Origin: Mesostigma viride
Taxonomy: Eukaryota; Streptophyta; Mesostigmatophyceae; Mesostigmatales; Mesostigmataceae
Assembly: GCA_009746045.1 (NCBI GenBank)
Contig: RPFO01000015.1
Span: 791,529-855,528 of the forward strand
Reading direction: 5' to 3'
Length of the DNA stretch: 64,000 nucleotides
How positions within the stretch are numbered: position 1 is the first letter of the stretch; every line of letters begins with the position of its first letter. The notes under the pieces are model-generated. The model saw only the letters and a program-made list of their open reading frames with translations, ran no database searches and was not told the origin of the DNA. The translations under genes and the position numbers were made by a program. Below are positions 56,001 to 64,000 of the stretch, piece after piece.

Positions 56001-56689
56001 TCACCCAGGCTGCAGGACCTGAGTTGAGAGGCATGTGGGCCTGGTTTGCCAGCATCTGTGGTCCGTCTTTGATGGTCCATAGCAGAATGCCTGATGAGGT
56101 GCTTGAGGATGAGAAGCCTCGAGTCATAGCCCGGTTGGTGGAGAGTACCCCTGATCTGATTTTGTCTGGGATTGACTTTGCCCAGCCTATCACCTTGGAG
56201 ATCTTTGTTGACAGTTCCATGGATGCTCGCCAGGTTACCAAGGTCAGGGGGAGATCTGCTGCTCTGTTTGCTTTTTATCAGAGCAGGGCAAGTTTGTTCA
56301 GCTGGTACAGCAGACTGCAGAAGAGGGTCTGTATCAGTTCAGATGTGGCAGAATGCAGGGCCATATGCGAGGGGATCCAGTCCAGCCTGTACATAAAGGA
56401 GTTAATGCTGGAGCTGGCTTCAGTTACCCCTTGGACCTTGCAGATGGAGACGTTGTTGCTAACAGACAGCATGGGTATGGTCCAGTTTGTTCACAAGCAG
56501 CTGGCCAGGAGCCGGGACCTGGATTATTTGTTGCTGAAGGAGTTGGCCAGTTTGGTTGACTTGAAGCATATCCCTGGCGAGGAGAACCCTGCTGATGCAT
56601 TGACAAAGCTGCCACACAAGGCCCCAGCCCAGTACAATGTACTGAGGAAGCTCATGAATGCTGACTGTCAAGTCGGTCTATCTGTCTAA
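53099..56689 (+). CDS. pol: copia-like Pol of copy D, intact
   Basis: Same frame as gag part 2, separated from it by one UGA; 1,185 residues from 53132. All motifs described for copy B are conserved at the same residue numbers: D189/D242/E272, DTN at 522-524, D787, HGDD at 881-884 and PADALTKLP. It is nearly identical to B at protein level, showing that pol is under constraint or very recently copied. Confidence 0.87.
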   Translation, partial: LEPAHIPEPWRVPPGVCNEAASDSSEGQPHALVKEPIGHDGASLVTTESMPAVAAVVTRQRARHGGAEPEVGPGDVDPGGSQKHSDRAGLAQDGQDEDRAGDSLTGTTLVPPVHKGSVHTLSANNDNKRFSLLYDIASRLHTMFGHAAQSLQVARRLGGSELYSICQQVAQACKCRLVARKPKQSHARTPILQPGHVQVDIQRIRGLKLLVAVDRYTKYKTLEILPDMEKPTLIAALKLTRSRYPGLELLQCDIQFECCENLPEFPELLITPRESHGQQGVVERAIQEIKTVLLVERIPRTSSAIVTSAWLRSVEDRLNLRTPMFFGDIAINPLMLHTRMLPADAEQAWKEKLEAKFLKLRQKDKGWSVLEPNVGQQVVVWKEPSFPGKRGSWHDGVVTRVEAAGHKCWVAIDGSQAVHRLSWSKIRPRGGNQGDLFQVPAGVQGGGDVELPDQGATAVSSPQGDPGPAPGVPSHTVVGQAGGQAAPPERPDTRPRGVRLSDIVQALQRAKKEPKVSKLVQLDEPEVAAMEIDTNAQVSVMGPQHTGELLVGEPSCPWVSDFSGRTHLRVLGEVTAPVMGVDVTFLVLEDYDGPVILGQNFLGNPGISIRATALRRDGWGMIPLENFRTTFPVRCRAKPVKGVKWDEGEVPPAASLVIPAVLHPSSIGITHRSLAAHSPLTYDQLVQEMSSPTLFEAWKLAFSKALEEWLQFECAAPTDRRPPASRKLALRFVLKRKVVDEVSVPHVRPVLNEYHGTGSLPGEELYTPGMLHDTWRILLCLYVGLLNRGAAMSSVLLDFKRAFLKSDPEVARRVWKQDEPYCVEVPAIWKLELHQQFLVILKGLEGLRSSPIIWRLTLQEALISECGLRVSSVDPCLLLAQWEGLPVYASLHGDDLHLLAPTTWLKKFIPVISGKFSLGKELWQEPNKPVVFCGMQATLFRRDGEWSIRLQAGGDYKQTIVKALPEKITQAAGPELRGMWAWFASICGPSLMVHSRMPDEVLEDEKPRVIARLVESTPDLILSGIDFAQPITLEIFVDSSMDARQVTKVRGRSAALFAFYQSRASLFSWYSRLQKRVCISSDVAECRAICEGIQSSLYIKELMLELASVTPWTLQMETLLLTDSMGMVQFVHKQLARSRDLDYLLLKELASLVDLKHIPGEENPADALTKLPHKAPAQYNVLRKLMNADCQVGLSV

Positions 56690-57437
56690 AAGCTGAGAGC
56701 TGGGTGCTTAAGTCTCTGGATATCAGGCTGGGAGCTTGATTGTACATAATCCTGAGCACACCTTGAGGGGTGAGACATGTCTCTGGTGTGGGAATGTCTG
56801 ACATTGTCTCTGATGGAGAGATGTCTATCTGGGGTTTTCATCTCAGTCTGAGGTTTCCCCAGATCTGTGGTTTGTGGGCGGGGTTCGATTCCCTGGTGCC
56901 GTCTTAAGGCGGAGTTTCACGGACTGGCTGACCCATCCACCATGCTGGTGAGGTGGCGACAGGTCCCCTGATTTTCCACGGTTGGAACGAGTATGGGAGC
57001 TTGTGTTTTGCATGTGCTTCGCGTAGATGTTGTGTCTGGTTCGATAAGGGGCAGCAGACCGGCGCCGACTCCCGTCTGGGGGTCAGCAATGTTTTCTGAT
57101 GAGCTGTTGTGGGTGATCTGTGGGGTTTCGCCTAAGGTCCTGAAGGTTGTACATACTTCTCAAGTTCTTAGCTGAACACCTATGGGCTGCCACAGTTGGC
57201 CAACCTCTTGTACATGGGTAACACAACGAGCCTCCCGTGAAGGGATAGGGACTCATTGTAATTTGTTTGTGCTCCTGAGCCAGTATGGGTGCTATGTACA
57301 TATAATAAGGAATCCAAGCTGACTGTCATGCCCAGCGGGTTGTGACTTGTAGTCTGGGGAGGATATCCAGTACCCATGGTGTTTGTTTGTATGTAGACTT
57401 GTGTGAGCTGCTACAGCTCAAGAAAAGAAAGGATTGG
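56690..57437 (+). other. copia-like 3' non-coding region, copy D
   Basis: Counterpart of 42337-43084, same motifs, ending in AAGAAAAGAAAGGATTGG before the LTR. Confidence 0.65.
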
Positions 57438-58136
57438 AGTTAACGCCAAGCGCATTGGCGTGATCCTGATTCGGCATATCTCTGCGATTCCAGCGGCACC
57501 GGAACGAGTTCATTCCGACAAGTATCAAGAAAGTTATGGCGTTCCGACTTCCCGGTCGCGCGCGAGCGCGAGCCGGCTGTTCTTCTAAGTCGGACGTGAA
57601 TATTTGCCGACGACATATGGGGTCGACAGTAATTCCTGGGCTGACAGGAATTAGGTGCTGTACCTACGACGGTATTGGATTAATACGTCGTACGCAGGAA
57701 ATAGGAACCTTAACCTGTGGTCTGTTGGTACCGCAGGCTTAGTCCTGGACTTCTAGGTGCAGATGCAATAATCACTGTGGTGACTGTACTCTGTGGTCAC
57801 TGTGCCTGTATGGCAGACCTACTGTATAGGAACTGGGCGCTGTACAGGTAGTGAATACTGTACCGGGGGTGTTATTACTGAGCAGGCCTCCTAGGCTGCT
57901 CAGGACTAGCAAGCACAGTGCACAAGTATATAAACAATAGGCCAGTGCCAAATGGGCATCTCTTGCGAGCCCGCCTCACGTGTTGTGCCTTGACTTGGCA
58001 AACGCGTGTACAAGCCTCAAGTGTGTGAGCGCTGTAAACATTATCCGATTTTAACAAAGCTCCGTTTCCAACCATATCACACATTGCTGCATTGCAACCA
58101 TATCCTTCACATTGCGTGTGCGAAGAAAGCTTAACT
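57438..58136 (+). repeat. LTR of copy D (3')
   Basis: 699 bp. It is followed not by host DNA but by CAAATTACAA, the sequence that follows the 5' LTRs of A and C, so it also served as the 5' LTR of a now-deleted downstream element. Confidence 0.88.
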
Positions 58137-58428
58137 CAAATTACAAGGGGTGATCAGTTAATGCATGGTGACGATTCAGTCATCGCGGGCCGACAGCGGG
58201 TCGACGACGGCGCAGCAGGTAGCAGGGTACCAGAGCTGATTGTGGTGAGCGACAGCGACGACGACAGCGACAAGGAGAACCAGGACGCGCCTGGGGCCAG
58301 CCGTGGTGGTCTTGCCTGAGTGGTAACACTTGGCACTTTCCTTTCTTGTTCAGTAGCTTATATTGCTTTAATTGCTGCTTGGCCACTTGGCTGGCTGTAG
58401 CAGATCTGAGCAGAGGCCATCATCCATG
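58137..58428 (+). pseudogene. internal deletion remnant: ORF1 tail and pre-gag leader
   Basis: Ten bases of leader, a short filler (GGGGTGATCAGTTAATGCAT), then the last 150 bases of ORF1 (58166-58319, ending in the acidic tail) and the pre-gag leader up to GAGGCCATCAT. It then stops at the LTR of copy E. This is what remains of an element whose middle was deleted. Confidence 0.8.
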
Positions 58429-59137
58429 AGTTAACGCCAAGCGCATTGGCATGTTCCTGATTCGGCATATCTCTACGATTCCAGCGACACCGGAACGAGT
58501 TCATTCCGACAAGTATCAAGAAAGTTATGGTGTTCCGACTTCCCGGTCGCGCGCGAGCGCGAGCCGGCTGTTCTTCTAAGTCGTGAGTGAATATGTGCCG
58601 ACGGCATATGGGGTCGACAGTTATTCCTGGGCTGACAGGAATTAGGTGCTGAACCTACGACGGTATTGGATTAATACGTCGTACGCAGGAAATAGGAACC
58701 TTAACCTGTGGTCTGTTGGTACCGCAGGCTTAGTCCTGGACTATTGGGTGCAGACGCAATAATCATTGTGGACTGTACACTGTGGTCACTGTGCCTGTAT
58801 GGCAGACCTACTGTATAGGATCTGGACGCTGCACAGGTTGTTAATACTGTACCGGGGGTGTTAATACTGAGCAGGCCTACGAGGCTGCTCAGGCCTAGCA
58901 AAGCACAGTGCACAAGTAAATAAAGAAATAGGCCAGTGCCAATTGGTGAGATCTCTTGCGAGCCCGCCTCACGTGTGTTGCCTTGACTTGGCAAACTCGT
59001 GTCTAAGCACTCACGTGCACGAGTGCTGTAAGCCTACAGTATAATATTTTAAAACCAAGCTCCATTCCAACCATTCTCATGATGAATCTATCCGCGCGCA
59101 TTGGAATCTATCTATCCCTACACATTGCGCTTTAACT
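58429..59137 (+). repeat. divergent LTR (copy E)
   Basis: 709 bp, clearly homologous to the other LTRs but with many substitutions and small indels (for example AAGCAATGG regions changed, a TTTAACT end). It is an older member or a sister subfamily. The AGTTAA...TTAACT termini are conserved. Confidence 0.85.
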
Positions 59138-61569
59138 CAAATTACAACGATGTCCCGGTTCTATTAAGGCGGTTTACTGCCTGGGCTTAATCGTCGAGTT
59201 TAATCCTGCGCTGGACTGCTGCGGATACTCGCGGAATCGAGACTAGCGGATCATAGAAGGGCGCGGTACCAGATTATCGGTTTATGATGCGTTCCGGAAA
59301 TGGTTGAGTTCCCAACGACGGCCGAGGCTAAGTTTATCTTGGAGGTTGTTGGTGGGCGTTTGTACGCCAGGACTAGCTGGATTGGCTGCGTGAAGGTTTC
59401 CTGAGCTATCCAGATTGCGGGCACGTTATTGGCGACGAATGATCAGTTTCGTTGCTGGCCTGCTACGTGTTGACGAGCGCTCCTGGCTGTTTCGCATTTC
59501 CTGATGACAAGATGTTGCGGAATCGGCTTTTAGTGATCCTTGTGGGTTGCTGGGTTTTAATGGATCGAGTTATCCAGATTTATCAAGAGTCAACTGCGCA
59601 TGCGGTTCGGCATGGATCGAGTCGATCAGATCATTGGTTGCGTTCCGGTTTGCGGCATGGCTATGCTTTGCAGCTGAGTGAAGCTACGAGTTTCAAGCGT
59701 TCGAGATTTGTCGTCAAGCGAAGGCGTTTCGCTGCCATGGGTGGCGGTCAAGCATGTTGCTGCAGTGGTGGCTACGACAAGCTCGGCTGGTGTTGACTGT
59801 CGAGTATGCTGGCGAGTTTTCGCGCATGTAGTCGACATAGCTGCGAGCTGTGCTGGTCGCGAGCTCGAGGAGCTACGCGAGGCGTCATCTGCAAGGTTGC
59901 AGTTTGTGCGGTGTGGAGTTATCCTTCGTCAATCTTTCCAGATTTATATTGCAAAGCTGCAGATTGCTGTCGAGTTCTCTTTATACCGCTTGATGAGCGA
60001 TTGTGAACGGCGCTGGTGTGGGCGTGTCGGCAGCTAGAGGGTGAAGTTGTTTCGACTGCGACGAGAGAGCGTCGGCATCTGGGGAGCAGCGAGGAGAAGT
60101 TGTTCCTGGTTAATTTTCCGAGTCGCGGGTGACGGTGTCGACAAGCGGCAAGGTCGGCGGTGTTGTTGTAATTAATAATGGCAGTGCTGCGCGACGTGAT
60201 GATTGCATTGCTGCGACGCGAGGACGTCGGTCATCGACTGCGGCGAGAGACGGCAGCAAGAAGAGCGAATGGCCAGGCGAAGTATCGCGGGGCGACTAGA
60301 ATGTCACAGGCGACCTGGCGAGACGTGAGTATGCTGGCGCGAGTCGCAGGCGACTGGGTATGTCGCGAGCGACTGGGTGTGCCGCAGGCGACTGGGTATG
60401 TCGCGAGCGACCGGGTATGTCGCAGGCGGCAGATCTAGAGTATGTAGAGCGATGGCAAATGATGGCTGCAGGTTGCAGTTAATTGCATATTTGCTCTCAG
60501 CATTCCACTGCTATATGTGGTATGGCGCTATGAGAATCATGGCATTGAGGCCGTGATTGCAGAACTCGTGGAGTTTGCAAGGAATTAATGGATGGTGCGT
60601 CCATTATTAGTTGGCGCGCGTGTACGTGACTGGCAGGCAGCTCCTACAAGGTCAGCATTTCCTGAGTCAGCGACTGGCAGGCAGGGATGGTTTTGTTGGT
60701 CGGGGGTAGCCAGATAGCGTATAAGGCGAGAGCTGAAGGGTTCCCATAGCCGGAGGTCTCGCTGAAGACGTGCTGTTTCTGGGTCATGTATGCAGTAGCC
60801 GAAGCACAGTTGTGCTGTTCTGCGTGTGAAGGGGCTTGAGGGCCAAGTAACATGCCGTTTTCTCCACCGCTTGTATGTTGAGTGTGTCCCCGAGCGGGTG
60901 TTGAGTACATCATTCCTGTTAAGGGATATGTGAGGGACAGCCCCAGGCTCGGTCTAGCATGGTGTTGCTATTCCTTGAAGCATGAACACACTGGGGGATC
61001 AGATGCTGAATGTGTTTCCAAAATTACTGCAATAATTTGACGGTTGTTGGTGACTGGCCTGTTTGCACAGGGTCAGGTTGAGCTCCCATGTGATCTCTGT
61101 ATTGATGTGTGAGGGTGGGCAACTCACAGCATTGTGCAGAATGCCCCTGGTCTAGTGTATGACAGGGAAGGGCACCCTTATTACAGTTGTATAAGGGTGT
61201 GGATAAGGGCCTCGCGGTTGGCCGTTACCACCATGTGCTGGTGTGTAATTAGTGATCGAGACCCAGGAAGTACCTCTTCTGGATTGAAGTGTGGGAAGGG
61301 TCTAACAAGTGTTCGGTTTGATGTTTTGATTTGTGCCAACAATCTGAAGTCAAGCATTTGCATCTGATTTTCAAGGTTTAGGCAGCTGGGCTTGGCGTGG
61401 TGAGCCAGGTGGAAACCAGTTGGCCATAAATGCTTTGAGTGGTTTTGGAAACATCACCTTAGCAATAATATGCCTGTTCTGTGATCAGCCATTCAAGGAC
61501 AGGTAAGCTGATGGGAGTCAGTTATACCTGGGTACCTGAGCTTTGCCAGCTGCAGGTGTAATGCAGAGG
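59138..61569. other. internal region of copy E, unrecognised
   Basis: Starts CAAATTACAAC like the leaders of A and C, then becomes unlike any other part of the window. No frame is convincing; 59452-59796 and 60178-60438 are the longest. It contains a 19-bp tandem repeat (60343-60429, unit GTCGCAGGCGACTGGGTAT, about 4.5 copies, alternating AG/GA at positions 6-7). It may be a highly diverged ORF1/gag region or an unrelated insertion. Confidence 0.35.
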
Positions 61570-61960
61570 ATCAGTTTGCTACAGCTGTATCGAGGCCCCA
61601 GGGTGACCCTGGCCAGGCCCCTGGGGTACCTTCATATACGGTGGTTGGGCAAGCAGACAGGCAGGCTGCACCCCTGGATTGATCGGCCAAACACCAGGCC
61701 TGATCGGGTGTGCGCCTATAACTGCGTTGGGAGGATTCCCAGAGAGATTTTAATGTTGTGGTCTTGGCTAGGCAAAGCACAAGACGGTGCCAAGATGGCT
61801 AGCATGCTCATCCAGGTGCTACGTCCTGAGGCTGCTAACATTAAAGTGGATACCAATGCTCAGGTCTCTGACATGGGATCTTGGTCAGCATACAGGAGAA
61901 CTGCTGGTCGGTGAGCCAAGTTGCCCCTGGGTGTCTAGCTTTGTGTTGGGACACACGTGG
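61570..61960 (+). pseudogene. copy E pol remnant: linker and protease-like region
   Basis: Matches 35650-35745 and 35875-35960 of copy A with many changes and small indels. VDTNAQVSDMG retains the DTN triplet, so the substitution of the usual protease glycine predates the split of E from A-D. Confidence 0.75.
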
Positions 61961-63629
61961 AAAGGGCCTCAACATGCCTTAGGGGAAAATTAACAGTTGG
62001 TTAATAAACCCTAACTTTCCAGTGTTAATGGAAAACTGATGATACCCGATATGCACTGGCAGGTTGCCAGAAAATATAACCGTTGGCAGCATTGCTCCTC
62101 ATCCAAGCAGTGTTCATGGTATATTCTGCAATATCACTCCTGTATTTACAGTTTATCCATAATAGTGTTCCCCCATACTATGTACAAGACCTGCAGGGTC
62201 TGTTGCAAGGGGGTTCCTAATCCTGGATTCTCCAATGTGGTACGTTGGAGTGTTGCTGGGTCCAGAGTTCTGTGTCTGCAAGTGAACCTGAGATGCTGTC
62301 AGCTTCAGCTGCCCAGTGATACCTGTCGAGCTTGAAGGTGATGAACCAGAAATCCAGAAATCCAGATTTCCAGAATTCAAGAGTTCCAGAGTTCCAGAGA
62401 TTCCAGTTTCCAGAGATGCAGACCAGTGTCCTGAGGGGGCTAACAATATTGTCAAGTGGATCCAGATTTTCCTGTTGAGTTCAGGCTGTCAGAGTGGCAG
62501 GAGGTAACTACCTGAGTGTTGCCAGGGGATACATACATGGCTGAGTGCCAGATTTATATTTGTCTCCCGTTTTGGCAGTTGCTTACATATATGGTTTCTT
62601 GTAGCAACCATGCTGCTTTGGGGAATTATTATGTCCTCAAAAAGAAAGAAAATGTTGGAACAGTGCAGCATGTTTAAAGTTGGCTACCAGATGGAGAAGA
62701 AACCAGATTATGTTTGAAGGGTTGGCACAAGCTTCCTGAAGAAAATTTCCAGTCTACAAGGTCCGGGACTATGGAGCCTGCAGAGGATGCTTCAAGAGCA
62801 ATCTGAAACCTGCTGAATGCTGAAGGCCGACTGTGGAGGGTATATACAGATCAGCATCTGCATACGTGAGTTGCTGATGATGGATGTGTGATTCCAGTTG
62901 ACCCTGTCCCTGGCCTGTGCATGTTCAGATTGATTGCTGTATGACAATCAGCATATGGAAGTTGTGATGGTTCCCAGGTGTGTTGCTGTAAAACCATAGG
63001 ATTTGGTTTCCTCCTAGTTTGGAGTTGGCTGGCCTGGAAGTTATGATTGATCCCAGATGTGATGCTGTGAAACCATATAGTTTGGTTGTCTCCTCATTAT
63101 GGAGTTGGCTGGTCTTGGGATGATTTACTCTGTCCACGACTGTTTTGCTGTAAAACCTAGGATTTGGTTTCTCCCAGGGTGATATGGGAGTTGGCTGGTC
63201 TGAGGACATGTTTCAGGGACTGAAAAACCTTACTGATGTTTGACCTGGGGTGTTACACTGTCAGATGTGATATGGATCTGTGCACGAGGTAGCCCAAGGT
63301 TGGCTCCACGGTGTGGTGCCTTATTCAGCCTGGGTGGGGTTTTCTTCTCAGTGCCTCTATCATCTGATGCTTATGTGTACCCTGCAATGATGGTTGCTTC
63401 ATGGTTATCAGTATGGTTGTTCCTGAATGAGTTTCAGCCTGACATGTACAGTTTGTATGTGAGGGTTGATCTGTGCTCTGGATAAGGGCATATGTGGCAG
63501 GCTGAAGGACCTACGAGAGGGGATCTGGACAATCTAGCCTAAGAATAACATTACGTTGTTTGCTGGATTTGCTTCAGATATGTATCCCTTGGTCCTTGCC
63601 ACTAGAGATGTTAGTGCTTATCACGACAT
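61961..63629. other. non-coding region with degenerate tandem repeats
   Basis: No gene. A (TTCCAGA)-type short repeat at 62345-62420. A ~79-bp degenerate repeat in about three copies at 62957-63205, each with a GCTGTAAAACC-like or GCTGTGAAACC core and GAGTTGGCTGG end. It occupies the place of RT in a standard copy, so RT has been lost or replaced. Confidence 0.4.
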
Positions 63630-64000
63630 GTCCCAAGTTGAGAGGCATGTGGGCGTGGTTTGTTAGCTGCCACCTGTGGGCCCTATCATTGATGATGCAC
63701 AGCAGAATGCCTGATGAGGTGCTAAGGATGAGAAGCCTCGATCGTCATAGCCCAGTTGGTGGAGAGTACCCCTGATCTGATTTTGTCTGGGATTGACTTT
63801 GCCCAGCCTAACACCTTGGAGATCTTTGTTGACAGTTCCATGGATGCTCGCCAGGTCACTAAGGTCAGGGGGAGATCTGCTGCTCTGTTTGCTTTCTATC
63901 AGAGCAGGGCAAGTTTGTTCAGCTGGTACAGCAGACTGCAGAAGAGGGTCTGTATCAGTTCAGATGTGGCAGAATGCAGGGCCATATGTGAGGGGATCCA
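63630..64000 (+). pseudogene. copy E pol remnant: RNase H region, runs off the window
   Basis: Resumes at the equivalent of about 41670 in copy B (LRGMWAWF). The first 110 bases are about 90% alike with indels. From about 63745 the match to B is near-perfect (about five differences in the last 220 bases), including IFVDSSMDARQ and SSDVAECRAICEG. The frame is broken near 63740. Confidence 0.8.

Larger units (their letters stand above)
51833..58136 (+). mobile_element. copia-like copy D, lacking 5' LTR and ORF1
   Basis: Begins in the untranslated stretch before gag (TTCAGTAGCTTATATTGC, equivalent to 33027 in A), directly after the polypurine flank of copy C's LTR. The two share TTTCTTG at the junction. 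Gag, pol, 3' region and 3' LTR follow. D and B have the best-preserved pol genes. Confidence 0.85.

Overview
This is eukaryotic nuclear DNA. It holds a spliced HSP70 gene with an ER signal peptide and retention signal, long non-coding tracts, an enormous compound microsatellite, and LTR and non-LTR retrotransposons making up well over half the window. The BiP protein ends in HDEL (the form of plants, algae, fungi and many protists; animals normally use KDEL). Together with the divergent retroelements this suggests an alga or another protist, but the window alone does not fix the lineage.

Layout. 1-5.3 kb: a LINE fragment, an 8-bp tandem repeat, and a 5'-truncated LINE reverse transcriptase with a frameshift. 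5.35-8.1 kb (minus): the only clearly intact host gene, ER HSP70/BiP, in three exons. 8.56-9.4 kb: a terminus and transposase remnant of a PIF/Harbinger-like DNA transposon. 9.47-13.32 kb: one 3.85-kb compound microsatellite. 14.02-22.48 kb: a complete, young Ty3/gypsy element with 734/733-bp LTRs, a 5-bp target duplication, gag, protease-RT-RNase H, integrase and a chromodomain, with two frame breaks in pol. 23.4-26.7 kb: a decayed L1-type LINE between GTGAAC/GTTCAC repeat clusters. 26.99-30.29 kb: a LINE with a restriction-like endonuclease, flanked by an exact 34-bp target duplication. 31.02-31.28 kb: a HIRAN-domain gene cut by an LTR insertion.

31.28-64.0 kb is a cluster of one unusual Ty1/copia-like family. 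Copy A (plus) is truncated inside RT and fused to copy B (plus). B meets copy C (minus) tail to tail at their LTR ends with no spacer. C meets copy D (plus) head to head. D is followed by a short family fragment and an older, decayed copy E that runs off the window. The composite family has a ~700-bp LTR with AGTTAA...TTAACT ends and a novel ORF1 (306 aa). Gag is split by a frame break shared by all four copies. A single in-frame UGA separates gag from pol. Pol has the order integrase, retropepsin-like domain with DTN, RT with HGDD, RNase H. About 750 bp of non-coding DNA precede the 3' LTR.

Except for BiP and the broken HIRAN gene, everything recognised here is mobile DNA. The copia-like family is the most novel content. 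Its conserved recoding signals, domain order and LTR termini are the points to check first.
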